NCBI GenBank assembly: GCA_022508305.1
Contig: JAFLVM010000001.1
Coordinates: 61,347 to 125,346 of the forward strand
DNA from: Clostridiales bacterium
GTDB lineage: Bacteria > Bacillota > Clostridia > Christensenellales > CAG-314
DNA: 64,000 bases
Direction: 5' to 3'
Shown: piece by piece, positions 25,343 to 33,596 of the stretch
How positions within the stretch are numbered: position 1 is the stretch's first letter
How the letters are laid out: every line of letters begins with the position of its first letter
Position numbers and translations under genes: made by a program
Notes under the pieces: generated by a model
What the model saw: only the letters and a program-made list of their open reading frames with translations
Told to the model about the DNA's origin: nothing
Database searches by the model: none

Positions 25343-27532
25343 ATGAATTTAGAACAGGAAAAAGCTGAGACTACGATAAATAATTTTTTATCTAAGGTAA
25401 AGCATTACTATCATGCATACGACGTCAGCCATATAGAAAAGGCTTTTGAAGTGGCAAGCAAGGCGCATCAAGGACAGTTTCGCGCAAGTGGCAGACCGTA
25501 CATCACGCACCCGGTTATTGTAGCGGACATTCTCATTGACATGGGATTGGACGTTCCGACCGTTTGCGCTGCCCTTTTGCACGACACGGTAGAGGACACC
25601 TATATCACTGACAAGGATTTGCGTACTCAATTTGGAGATGAAATTGCCGACCTCGTTGCAGGTGTTACAAAGCTGGACAAGATTCAATTTCACAACAAGG
25701 AAGAAGAGCAGGCGGAAAACATGCGCAAAATGTTTTTCGCAATGGCTAAAGATATTCGCGTAATGCTCATCAAGCTTGCTGACAGACTGCACAACATGCG
25801 CTCGCTGATGTACCTTTCGCCGGAAAAACAGCAGGTCATCGCCAAAGAAACATTGGACATTTTCGCGCCCATTGCGGGTAGACTTGGTATTTCGTCCATC
25901 AAGAGTGAGCTTGAGGATTTGTGTCTTAAGTACCTCGATAACGCTGCCTACACCGAAATTTCCGAGGGTATTGCGCTCAAAAAGCAGGCGCGAGAGGAAA
26001 TAGTAGACGCCTTTATTGACGAAGTGAAGAAGGAACTGCGCGAATCCAACATAGAGGACTTTGACATCTACGGCAGAACCAAGCATTTCTATTCAATATA
26101 CAAGAAAATGCGTAGCCAAAACAAGACCTTGGATCAAGTTTACGATTTGACGGCAGTGCGTGTAATCGTAGACACAATCAAGGACTGCTACGCCGTTTTG
26201 GGAGCAATTCACGCACGTTGGAAGCCCATGCCGGGACGTTTCAAAGACTACATTGCTGTGCCCAAACCCAACATGTATCAGTCGTTGCATACCACGGTTA
26301 TTATAGAAATGAATACGCACACCTACCCAATCGAAGTGCAAATTCGCACCCACGAGATGCACAAGATAGCGGAATACGGTATCGCCGCGCACTGGAAGTA
26401 CAAAGAGGGCGTCAGCGGCGTTACGGCAATGGACGACAAGCTGAGTTGGGTTAAAGAAGTACTGTCCTACGACAACGATCTCAAGGACAGCACGGAATTT
26501 TTGGACTTGATTCGCAAGGACATTTCCAACACCAACGAGGTTTACGTATTTACCCCTAACGGCGACGTTAAAAGCTTGCCAGCGGACGCTACGGGACTGG
26601 ATTTTGCCTATCTGATTCACAGTCAGGTCGGTAACAAGTGCGTGGGAATAAAAATCAACAACAAAATTGTTCCCCTCGACACTGTTTTGACAACCGGCGA
26701 CACCGTAGAGGTAATGACCAACCCCAACGCCAAGGGGCCCTCGCGCGACTGGCTTAAAATTGCCAAAACAGCCTCTGCCAAAGCCAAAATACGGCAATTC
26801 TTCAAGCGGGAGCTTAAGGATGAGTACATTCGTACAGGCAAGGCTATGATAGAGCGGGAAATCAAGCACCGCGGCATCAATCCATCCGATCTTATGACAG
26901 CCGAGGCAATTCAAGCCACCTGCGACCGCTACATGCTTACAAACGTGGACGAGATGTTTGCGGCAGTCGGCTACGGCAGTTTGTCGCTCAATCAGGTGGT
27001 AATCAAGCTCATTTCCAGCAACAAAGCTGTGTACGAGAGGCTCAAAACACAGCAAAACTCGCGCAAAAACAAGCAGAGTGGAAGTAAGGAAAATTCCGTT
27101 CTCATCAAGGGCGTAGAGGACTTGCTCGTGCGCTTCTCCCGTTGCTGCTCGCCCGTTCCCGGTGACGAGATTATTGGGTATATTTCTCGCGGTAGGGGTG
27201 TTTGCGTACACAGAGCCGACTGTCCTGCAGTCAAGAATATGGAAGCAGAACGGATTGTCAAGGCGGAGTGGGTTAATAGCGGCGACAAGGCAACGTTCCC
27301 TGTGACTATCGAAATTATAGCGGAAGACAAGGGCGGAGTTTTTGCCGACATAACCAAGACCATTGTTAACGAAGGACTGTCTTTTGTGGCAATAAACGCA
27401 CGTAAAGATCGCAAAGGCAACGCAATAGCAACCATTACGGTGGAAATTTCCAATCATGAGCAGGTAAATCAGCTAATGAATCGACTTCTCGCAATTCCTG
27501 CCGTAATCAACGTATACCGTACAAAAGGTTAA
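25343..27532 (+). CDS. relA: bifunctional (p)ppGpp synthetase/hydrolase RelA/SpoT
   Basis: Makes and degrades the alarmone (p)ppGpp. The 729-residue protein has the HD hydrolase domain with the active HDTVEDT motif (about 80), the synthetase domain with GRFKDYIAVPKPN and VQIRTHEMHKIAEYG, a TGS domain (VYVFTPNGDVKSLP), a Cys-containing conserved region (SRCCSPVPGDEIIGYI) and a C-terminal ACT domain. Both active sites look intact, so it is the long Rel enzyme typical of Firmicutes. Confidence 0.97.
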   Translation: MNLEQEKAETTINNFLSKVKHYYHAYDVSHIEKAFEVASKAHQGQFRASGRPYITHPVIVADILIDMGLDVPTVCAALLHDTVEDTYITDKDLRTQFGDEIADLVAGVTKLDKIQFHNKEEEQAENMRKMFFAMAKDIRVMLIKLADRLHNMRSLMYLSPEKQQVIAKETLDIFAPIAGRLGISSIKSELEDLCLKYLDNAAYTEISEGIALKKQAREEIVDAFIDEVKKELRESNIEDFDIYGRTKHFYSIYKKMRSQNKTLDQVYDLTAVRVIVDTIKDCYAVLGAIHARWKPMPGRFKDYIAVPKPNMYQSLHTTVIIEMNTHTYPIEVQIRTHEMHKIAEYGIAAHWKYKEGVSGVTAMDDKLSWVKEVLSYDNDLKDSTEFLDLIRKDISNTNEVYVFTPNGDVKSLPADATGLDFAYLIHSQVGNKCVGIKINNKIVPLDTVLTTGDTVEVMTNPNAKGPSRDWLKIAKTASAKAKIRQFFKRELKDEYIRTGKAMIEREIKHRGINPSDLMTAEAIQATCDRYMLTNVDEMFAAVGYGSLSLNQVVIKLISSNKAVYERLKTQQNSRKNKQSGSKENSVLIKGVEDLLVRFSRCCSPVPGDEIIGYISRGRGVCVHRADCPAVKNMEAERIVKAEWVNSGDKATFPVTIEIIAEDKGGVFADITKTIVNEGLSFVAINARKDRKGNAIATITVEISNHEQVNQLMNRLLAIPAVINVYRTKG

Positions 27533-27551
27533 CGTTTTATTATTGAACCAA

Positions 27552-28949
27552 ATGACGAAACTGTACACTAACTTTTACTATCCAACCGAGATTCACGACG
27601 TAGCCAAGCTGTTTTACGCCGACGTTGAACTTTGCATTGACGTTGACAGCGCAGACGTAACTTTGTTGGAAAGTAGTGTTGGTGACGGTTACAGTTACGT
27701 CGCTATCTGCGGAAATTTTGCGGAAAAGCAGTTTGTCAACGTCAGCGGTGTAAACGTGCTACACGCTACAAGACTTCGCAAGCGTTACGCCAAGCTTGCT
27801 ATCTACAATTTGTTGGTAAAAGTTACAGGTAAACACATGCCTTGGGGTAGTCTCACAGGTATACGTCCCACAAAACTTGCCGATCAACTTGCAAAGGAAG
27901 GATTGGATTGGCAACAAACTTTTACTAATCTTTTGGGCGTATCAGAGCAAAAGACAAGACTCGTTTTGGACATTTTAAACACACAGGGTGAGCTACACAG
28001 TCACAAGGACGGTTGTGCAGACTTGTACGTAGGAATTCCATTTTGCGTGACGCGTTGCAGTTACTGTTCCTTTACGAGTGGTGAACTTGCGCGGCTACAA
28101 AAATACGTAGAACCCTACGTTGCGTCACTGTGTGAAGAGGTTACTCAAACCTTGCAATTTGCTAAGCGCAAGGGTATACGTATCAACAACGTTTACTTTG
28201 GCGGCGGCACGCCTACGTCGTTGTCAGCAGAGCAATTGGACAGGATTATGTCCTGTATTGATTTTGAACCGACAGAGTTTACCGTAGAGGCAGGACGCCC
28301 CGACACGATTGACAAAAGCAAACTGGACGTATTCTTGAAACACGGCGTTCACCGTGTATCCATCAATCCGCAAAGCTTCAATCAGTCGGTGTTGGACGTA
28401 ATAGGACGAAAGCACACCGTACAGGACATTTACGACAAGTACGAACTTGCAAAAAGCTACGGATTCAGTATAAATATGGATTTGATTGCTGGATTACCTA
28501 CCGAAACTTACCAAATGTTTTGTCACAGCGTTGACGAGGCGATAGCGCTTAATCCCGACAACGTAACGGTGCACACCTTGGCTCTAAAACACGGCAGCGT
28601 TCTAAAGGAGCAGAAGTACAACGGCGCAAGCGATGTGTCGCAAATGGTGGAGTACTCGCGCGCCAAGCTTTATAAAGCGGGCTATTTGCCATACTATATG
28701 TATAGACAAAAGTATATGGCGGAAAATCTTGAAAACGTAGGCTACTGCAAGCCTAATAAGCCATGCCTGTATAATATAGGCATTATGGAAGAAATTTCCG
28801 ACGTTCTTGCCTGCGGAACCAACGCAATTTCCAAGCGTATACTATCCGACGAGAATCGAATTGAACGTTCGGCAAATCCCAAAGACGTGATAACTTACGT
28901 TGAGCATAGCACCGACTATTTAAATAGAAAATTTAAGCTATTTTGCTAA
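27552..28949 (+). CDS. hemZ: HemZ-like radical SAM protein (coproporphyrinogen dehydrogenase family)
   Basis: A 465-residue radical SAM protein. The CxxxCxxC cluster is in GIPFCVTRCSYCSF, and VYFGGGTPTSLSAEQLD and INMDLIAGLPTETYQMF follow. The N-terminal 150 residues, with LTGIRPTKLADQL, are the HemZ-specific region. HemZ is described as an oxygen-independent coproporphyrinogen III dehydrogenase; other HemN-like proteins have different roles, so the activity is inferred. The order relA-hemZ is common in Clostridia. The start is uncertain: ATG 27552 or TTG 27543, both with a weak ribosome binding site. Confidence 0.88.
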   Translation: MTKLYTNFYYPTEIHDVAKLFYADVELCIDVDSADVTLLESSVGDGYSYVAICGNFAEKQFVNVSGVNVLHATRLRKRYAKLAIYNLLVKVTGKHMPWGSLTGIRPTKLADQLAKEGLDWQQTFTNLLGVSEQKTRLVLDILNTQGELHSHKDGCADLYVGIPFCVTRCSYCSFTSGELARLQKYVEPYVASLCEEVTQTLQFAKRKGIRINNVYFGGGTPTSLSAEQLDRIMSCIDFEPTEFTVEAGRPDTIDKSKLDVFLKHGVHRVSINPQSFNQSVLDVIGRKHTVQDIYDKYELAKSYGFSINMDLIAGLPTETYQMFCHSVDEAIALNPDNVTVHTLALKHGSVLKEQKYNGASDVSQMVEYSRAKLYKAGYLPYYMYRQKYMAENLENVGYCKPNKPCLYNIGIMEEISDVLACGTNAISKRILSDENRIERSANPKDVITYVEHSTDYLNRKFKLFC

Positions 28950-28997
28950 ATGGGGTGGCGATTTTTGAATTTTACACCCTTGTAAACGGAGAAAACA

Positions 28998-30197
28998 TTG
29001 AAAGAAAGTAACACGACATCAAAGCGCAAGGACCCTCAACGGAAGCTAATCAGACGGGCTATTGAGTTGGCTGTGTTGGTGACCCTTTTCGTGGTGTTAA
29101 TCTTGCTCAGACGCAACCAACAGGTATGTGAGTTTTTTGCAAGGACCTTTTCGCGCGCTTGGATATTCCTATTTGGCAACTTGCTCGGCTGGATTCCCAT
29201 TAGCTTTTACGAGTTGTTTTTGATTGTTGCAATACTCGGCGCCATTGCAGTTGTCGTTTTGTTGATAGTGTTCCTTGCCAAGAGAAAATGGTTGATGCTT
29301 GTTACGACGGTTTTGGTCGTTGCTATTACCGTTGTTTCATTCCTGAACATCTACACGGCAACAGCCTCCTTTTCCTACGGTAGAGACCCATTGCCCGATG
29401 AGGTTTACTCTGAGTACAGCGGCGACGACTTCTCCCTTGAAGAAGCGGTGGCGCTTGCAGACGCTATGATTACGCAATTAAACGCCGACTACGATGCAAC
29501 CAATCACGACGAGAAAGGAAATATCGTTTACCCCTATAGCATCAAGGAAATGTCCGAGCTGATAGCAAAGGAATACGCGCGACTTAATAGCGACTATTTT
29601 TCACCTTACACCCCGCGCGGCAAGTATATTCTCAACAAGAATATTATGAGCGAATTGCACATTACGGGAGTATTTTTTGCTCCGTTTGGCGAGGCGAATA
29701 TTAACGGCTATGAAACTCACCTGTACTATCCGCACACGTTGGCGCACGAAATGGCGCACGGCAAAGGAGTCATGCGCGAGTACGAGGCGAATTTGGTTGC
29801 GTCCTACGTACTGCTCACAAGCGACAATCCCTATCTTAGGTACGGTATTTTAGCCAAACACCTGTGGGACGTATTGAATATTGTTGATTCCTATCCCAAT
29901 TCCGCGTTAGTATATGAGGAGTTATATGACAAAATCGACAAAAGGGTTTGGAAGGAGAGAGCCAACTACTACAAGGTTTACTCGGATTTTAACGCATTGG
30001 ACAGGTTGGGAGATTTTTTCAACGACTTGTATCTCAAGTTAAACAAGCAAGAGGACGGTTCGGGCAGTTACTACAAGCCGGGCGAAAGCGTTGACACGGG
30101 CGAAAAGGATGATTTTGAACAGGATATAGTGTGGGTAGTAAATTTCTCCGCCAATCAAAATCTACTCATTAAGCTGTACAAGGACAATTTGCTGTAA
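28998..30197 (+). CDS. DUF3810-like membrane protein with HEMAH zinc motif
   Basis: A 399-residue protein starting with TTG, with GGAGAA 4 nt upstream. Three hydrophobic helices lie in about 20-120, followed by a large domain containing TLAHEMAHGKGVMREYEANL near residues 249-268. HEMAH plus a downstream Glu is the pattern of gluzincin-type metalloproteases, and this combination is found in DUF3810 proteins. Function is unknown; membrane-associated proteolysis is inferred from the motif only. Confidence 0.8.
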   Translation: MKESNTTSKRKDPQRKLIRRAIELAVLVTLFVVLILLRRNQQVCEFFARTFSRAWIFLFGNLLGWIPISFYELFLIVAILGAIAVVVLLIVFLAKRKWLMLVTTVLVVAITVVSFLNIYTATASFSYGRDPLPDEVYSEYSGDDFSLEEAVALADAMITQLNADYDATNHDEKGNIVYPYSIKEMSELIAKEYARLNSDYFSPYTPRGKYILNKNIMSELHITGVFFAPFGEANINGYETHLYYPHTLAHEMAHGKGVMREYEANLVASYVLLTSDNPYLRYGILAKHLWDVLNIVDSYPNSALVYEELYDKIDKRVWKERANYYKVYSDFNALDRLGDFFNDLYLKLNKQEDGSGSYYKPGESVDTGEKDDFEQDIVWVVNFSANQNLLIKLYKDNLL

Positions 30198-30237
30198 TTG
30201 CTTTTTACAAATTGTTGTAAAAAATGTTTTCAAATCG

Positions 30238-30266
30238 TTGACAGTTTAAGCCTTGTACGATATAAT
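30238..30266 (+). promoter_or_regulatory. tRNA operon promoter
   Basis: TTGACA (30238-30243), 17-nt spacer, TATAAT (30261-30266), an exact consensus match 18 nt before the first tRNA. Confidence 0.92.
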
Positions 30267-30283
30267 AAAGAGGCTGTTGAAGC

Positions 30284-30357
30284 GCGGGTGTAGTTCAATG
30301 GTAGAATCCCAGCCTTCCAAGCTGGTCGCGTGGGTCCGATTCCCATCACCCGCTCCA
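30284..30357 (+). tRNA. tRNA-Gly (anticodon TCC)
   Basis: Acceptor GCGGGTG / CACCCGC, anticodon loop CTTCCAA, CCA encoded. First of eight tandem tRNA genes. Confidence 0.95.
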
Positions 30358-30373
30358 AATTACACAGTTGCCT

Positions 30374-30450
30374 GTGCCTGTAGCTCAGCAGGATAGAGCA
30401 ACGGCCTTCTAAGCCGTTTGTCGGGGGTTCGAATCCCTTCAGGCACGCCA
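30374..30450 (+). tRNA. tRNA-Arg (anticodon TCT)
   Basis: Acceptor GTGCCTG / CAGGCAC, anticodon loop CTTCTAA, discriminator G, CCA encoded. Confidence 0.95.
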
Positions 30451-30454
30451 TTAT

Positions 30455-30532
30455 GGTGGGCTTAGCTCAGATGGCTAGAGTGCCAGGTTGTGGCCCTGGA
30501 GGTCATGGGTTCGATTCCCATAGCTCACCCCA
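30455..30532 (+). tRNA. tRNA-His (anticodon GTG)
   Basis: Acceptor GTGGGCT / AGCTCAC with the extra 5' G (30455) opposite discriminator C, as expected for tRNA-His. Anticodon loop TTGTGGC. CCA encoded. Confidence 0.95.
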
Positions 30533-30538
30533 TATCAT

Positions 30539-30613
30539 AGGGGTATAGCCAAGCGGTAAGGCATCAGACTTTGACTCTGACATTCGTAGGTTCAAATCCT
30601 GCTACCCCTGCCA
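30539..30613 (+). tRNA. tRNA-Gln (anticodon TTG)
   Basis: Acceptor AGGGGTA / TACCCCT, anticodon loop CTTTGAC, discriminator G, CCA encoded. Confidence 0.95.
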
Positions 30614-30616
30614 CAT

Positions 30617-30692
30617 GACCCATTAGCTCAGTCGGTAGAGCACATGACTTTTAATCATGGTGTCCCGCGTTCGAATCGCGGATGGGTCACCA
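30617..30692 (+). tRNA. tRNA-Lys (anticodon TTT)
   Basis: Acceptor GACCCAT / ATGGGTC, anticodon loop CTTTTAA, discriminator A, CCA encoded. Confidence 0.95.
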
Positions 30693-30732
30693 TTAAAGTA
30701 AAAGTCGGCTGACGGCACAGGTCTATATATAT

Positions 30733-30808
30733 GCATCTTTAGCTCAGTTGGTAGAGCAACTGACTCTTAATCAGTGGGTCCAGGGTTCGAGTCCCTGAAG
30801 GTGTACCA
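30733..30808 (+). tRNA. tRNA-Lys (anticodon CTT)
   Basis: Acceptor GCATCTT / AAGGTGT (two G-T pairs), anticodon loop CTCTTAA, CCA encoded. A 40-nt gap separates it from tRNA-Lys(TTT). Confidence 0.94.
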
Positions 30809-30822
30809 ATCTCAATCTACGT

Positions 30823-30906
30823 GCGGATATGGCGGAATTGGCAGACGCGCTAGACTTAGGATCTAGTGTCTTCGACGTGGGGGTTCAAGTCCCTTTATCC
30901 GCACCA
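30823..30906 (+). tRNA. tRNA-Leu (anticodon TAG)
   Basis: Class II tRNA with a long variable arm. Acceptor GCGGATA / TATCCGC, anticodon loop CTTAGGA, CCA encoded. Confidence 0.95.
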
Positions 30907-30918
30907 AGAACTAAATAT

Positions 30919-30993
30919 GCGGGAGTGGCTCAGAGGTAGAGCGCTGCCTTGCCAAGGCAGATATCGCGGGTTCGAATCCCGTCTCCCGCTCCA
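30919..30993 (+). tRNA. tRNA-Gly (anticodon GCC)
   Basis: Acceptor GCGGGAG / CTCCCGC, anticodon loop TTGCCAA, CCA encoded. Last tRNA of the operon, directly before a terminator. Confidence 0.95.
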
Positions 30994-31000
30994 AATTAGG

Positions 31001-31027
31001 AAAACCACAAGATATTGTGGTTTTTTC
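31001..31027 (+). terminator. tRNA operon terminator
   Basis: Perfect 10-bp stem AAAACCACAA / TTGTGGTTTT, loop GATA, T-rich tail. Confidence 0.92.
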
Positions 31028-31144
31028 TTTGTTATAACACATAATATTTGGCTATTTATGTGTTTTGTTACTAAAAAAAGTTACTTTTTTATTTATTTAT
31101 GTTACAATAATTGTACGATAAACAGTAATTTAGAGGAGAAAATT

Positions 31145-31666
31145 GTGCGTTTAGAATTTGAAAACTTAACCATTAGAGATGCCACGCTTGGTGATGCAAA
31201 GTTATTGACGACTTGGTGGAATGATGGCGAAATAATGAAAGATGTTGGTTTTCCATATGGGCTAAAAACAACAGTTCAAAAAGTTAAGGACGAAATAAAT
31301 AGTGACGTTCATTTACTCATTTTGGAATTAGACAAAACACCTATTGGCGAAATGAACTATAAAGAATGTGATGAGCAATCGGCAGAAATCGGTATAAAAA
31401 TTTGCGATACGTCTTTGCAAAACAAAGGACTGGGTAAAAAATATATAAGTATGCTTATATCGTCGTTATTTAATGATTACGATTATAAAAGAATTGTCTT
31501 GGATACTGCTTTGAATAATACACGAGCGCAACACGTGTATGAGCAGATTGGTTTTCGTAAGTTAGGAATACGAGAAAATTGTTGGCGTGACCAAGTTGGA
31601 GAATTGCAATCGGCTGTTGATTATGAATTGACAGTAAATGATTTTGTAGATCACAGGGTTTTATAA
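31145..31666 (+). CDS. GNAT-family N-acetyltransferase (RimJ/RimL-like)
   Basis: A 173-residue acetyl-CoA-dependent acetyltransferase. The acetyl-CoA loop region is NKGLGKKYISMLISSL, and LDTALNNTRAQHVYEQIGFR marks the C-terminal fold. The gene starts with GTG 31145 and GAGGAG 6 nt upstream; the open frame extends back through two tRNA genes and is not coding there. It is A+T-rich compared with housekeeping neighbours, suggesting an accessory gene. Substrate unknown. Confidence 0.85.
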   Translation: MRLEFENLTIRDATLGDAKLLTTWWNDGEIMKDVGFPYGLKTTVQKVKDEINSDVHLLILELDKTPIGEMNYKECDEQSAEIGIKICDTSLQNKGLGKKYISMLISSLFNDYDYKRIVLDTALNNTRAQHVYEQIGFRKLGIRENCWRDQVGELQSAVDYELTVNDFVDHRVL

Positions 31667-31708
31667 ATTTCAATTTAACCAAAGGCATAGTACGGATAAT
31701 TATAAACA

Positions 31709-32395
31709 ATGAAATACGAGATACTTTTATTTGACGCTGACAACACAATACTTGATTTTGACAAGTCGGAAGAACAGGCTCTAAGACGCGCATTTTGCGA
31801 CATGGGGTTGGAATTTAATCAAAACGTCCTTGCTGTATACCGCAAAAACAACATTTTTCAGTGGGAACTTTTTGAGCTAGGGAAACTTACAAAACCGCAG
31901 GTACTTGTTGATAGATTTGTGGAAACTTTTAAGGAATTAAATTTGCCGCTTGACAAGGTTGATTCGGTTGGTAATCTATATGAAGAATATTTGAAATTGG
32001 GCTTTTTCGTCGTGCCTCACGCGGTGGAAGTGTTGGAGCAGCTTCAAGCAAATTGCAAATTGTACGTTGTTTCCAACGGCGTTGCGGAAATTCAAAACAG
32101 CCGTATGAAAGGTAGTGGTTTGGAACAATATTTCATTGCCCGTTTTGTTTCAGAGGACGTGGGTTATCCCAAGCCGCAAATAGAGTACTTTGATTACTGT
32201 TTCAAGCATATCGACGGCTTTGACAAAAGCAAAACGTTAATAATCGGCGACTCTTTGACAAGCGACATTCAAGGTGGTGTAAATGCAGGGATTGACACAT
32301 GTTGGTTTAATCCTAAACGCCTGAAAAATACAAAAAAACTCACCCCATGTTACGAAATTACCGATTTGCGACAACTAATTGAGATTGTAAGATAA
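31709..32395 (+). CDS. YjjG-like HAD-family phosphatase (noncanonical pyrimidine nucleotidase)
   Basis: A 228-residue haloacid dehalogenase superfamily enzyme. Motif I is LLFDADNTILDF (residues 6-17), motif II is VVSNG, and motif IV is IIGDSLTSDIQGGVNAG. Similarity is closest to the YjjG/YfnB group, 5'-nucleotidases that remove damaged pyrimidine nucleotides. Together with rdgB, convergent across a shared terminator, it may clean the nucleotide pool. No Shine-Dalgarno sequence is visible before the ATG. Confidence 0.85.
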   Translation: MKYEILLFDADNTILDFDKSEEQALRRAFCDMGLEFNQNVLAVYRKNNIFQWELFELGKLTKPQVLVDRFVETFKELNLPLDKVDSVGNLYEEYLKLGFFVVPHAVEVLEQLQANCKLYVVSNGVAEIQNSRMKGSGLEQYFIARFVSEDVGYPKPQIEYFDYCFKHIDGFDKSKTLIIGDSLTSDIQGGVNAGIDTCWFNPKRLKNTKKLTPCYEITDLRQLIEIVR

Positions 32396-32459
32396 TATTT
32401 CAAATAATTGTGTAAATAAAAACTTTGCTGTAATAGCAGTTGTTAATTGCATAAATAAA

Positions 32460-32490
32460 AATGCGCCGTGCTTCGGCGCATTATTTTTTT
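32460..32490. terminator. bidirectional terminator between the HAD gene and rdgB
   Basis: AATGCGCCG / CGGCGCATT with loop TGCTT. There is a T run on the right and an A run on the left, so it can serve both converging genes. Confidence 0.9.
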
Positions 32491-33058
32491 ATAATTTACT
32501 TAGAAGATGACGTAAAGCTCGGCTACGGTGGCTAACTGACAGTTTTTCGGCGGTGGTGGCTTCTGCAAAGGTTTTGTTTAGTTCGGTAGAGTAGAATATG
32601 CAATCGTACCCGAAACCGTTTGCTCCATGCTCGTCTTCAAGAATAAATCCGTCAACTCTTCCTTCGCCGGTAACAATTTTGCCATCAGTGTAGAGCATAA
32701 CTACCACAGTTTGAAAATACGCTGAACGGTCGGTAAATCCTTCCAATTCATGTAGTACCTTTCGCCTATTTGCAGCGTTGTCATGGTCGCTGGAATAACG
32801 CGCTGAATGTACTCCCGGTCTTCCACCAAGCGCGTTTACACACAGTCCCGTGTCATCGGCAAGTACGGCTTTAGCGGTGTACTTTGCTACAGTCTGCGCC
32901 TTGATTAATGCGTTTTCGTAAAAGGTTTCACCTGTTTCGTCGGGGTCACAGTCTATTCCTTCTTCGTCGAGAGTGGTAATTGTGTCAAATTTTCCTTCAA
33001 GTAACGCCTTGATTTCTTCAATTTTATGTTTATTGTTGCTCGCTATCACCAGTTCCAT
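32489..33058 (-). CDS. rdgB: XTP/dITP diphosphatase (RdgB/HAM1 family)
   Basis: Hydrolyses dITP, XTP and similar noncanonical purine nucleotides. The 189-residue protein starts MELVIASNNKHKIEEIK and has TFYENALIKA, VLADDTGLCVNALGGRPGV and HGANGFGYDCIFY, the conserved family motifs, and ends near SHRSRALRHL. Its start overlaps the upstream membrane-protein gene by 29 nt, so the two are co-translated. Confidence 0.96.
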   Translation of the reverse strand: MELVIASNNKHKIEEIKALLEGKFDTITTLDEEGIDCDPDETGETFYENALIKAQTVAKYTAKAVLADDTGLCVNALGGRPGVHSARYSSDHDNAANRRKVLHELEGFTDRSAYFQTVVVMLYTDGKIVTGEGRVDGFILEDEHGANGFGYDCIFYSTELNKTFAEATTAEKLSVSHRSRALRHLLSKL

Positions 33059-33500
33059 CGTTTTTGTTCTCGTAAAAAACTATATTTTTGTTGCGCGACA
33101 TAAGTAAATCAATAAATTCCTTGTAGCGCTTTGGGTTTATCGCAATTAACGCGATAACAGGGTCGTGTCCTTGCCAAAGGTAACTAATGTACAGTTTGCC
33201 GTCGTCAATTACAATATTCAAAATTTTGTCAAGACGAATACGCCCGCTTAGCATATCTATGAATGCAATGTTGAGTCGCAAGTGCGTTGAGTCCACCTTG
33301 TAGTGAATTGTTGTAAACAGCAAGGCAACTATCAAAGTCAAAGAGCATACGCTAATTAGTAGCGTTGCTTGTCCTGTGGTAATTTCAATTTGCGCGCCTG
33401 CAAAAACTGCTATGCCGAGGGCGAGTCCTGCAAGACTTATTGCCGCCATTATCCACAAAATGACGCGTATGACAGGGGTAAAATTTGCGAGAAATCTCAT
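33030..33500 (-). CDS. small membrane protein with PH-like domain, unknown function
   Basis: A 156-residue protein with two hydrophobic helices (about 10-32 and 41-60), then a soluble part beginning TTIHYKVDSTHLRLNIAFID. This arrangement resembles small bacterial PH-domain membrane proteins that precede or follow rdgB in some Firmicutes. Start ATG 33500 has AGGTGA upstream; a GTG at 33509 is in the ribosome binding site. It overlaps rdgB. Confidence 0.7.
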   Translation of the reverse strand: MRFLANFTPVIRVILWIMAAISLAGLALGIAVFAGAQIEITTGQATLLISVCSLTLIVALLFTTIHYKVDSTHLRLNIAFIDMLSGRIRLDKILNIVIDDGKLYISYLWQGHDPVIALIAINPKRYKEFIDLLMSRNKNIVFYENKNDGTGDSEQQ

Positions 33501-33520
33501 ATAAATCACCTTTGGTTTTT

Positions 33521-33549
33521 AGTATACCAAAAAAAGATGGCGTTGTAAA
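33521..33549 (-). promoter_or_regulatory. promoter of the membrane protein-rdgB pair
   Basis: On the minus strand: TTTACA (plus 33544-33549), 17-nt spacer, TATACT (plus 33521-33526). Confidence 0.75.
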
Positions 33550-33596
33550 CTCGTTACGTAAAATGACCATAAATCTGCTTTCATAAGGAGAATCTG

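Noticed and set aside
26093-27457. 454-codon open frame on the minus strand inside relA
   Set aside because: It is fully antisense to a well-supported relA and has no ribosome binding site or family resemblance; such shadows arise from the codon bias here.
28950-28997. Terminator between hemZ and the DUF3810-like gene
   Set aside because: No stable hairpin with a T tract could be drawn; the genes may be co-transcribed.
30230-30451. 73-codon minus-strand frame over tRNA-Gly and tRNA-Arg
   Set aside because: Spurious frame across RNA genes, a frequent false annotation.
30866-31144. N-terminal extension of the GNAT gene
   Set aside because: It runs through tRNA-Leu, tRNA-Gly and the terminator; the GTG at 31145 has a proper ribosome binding site.
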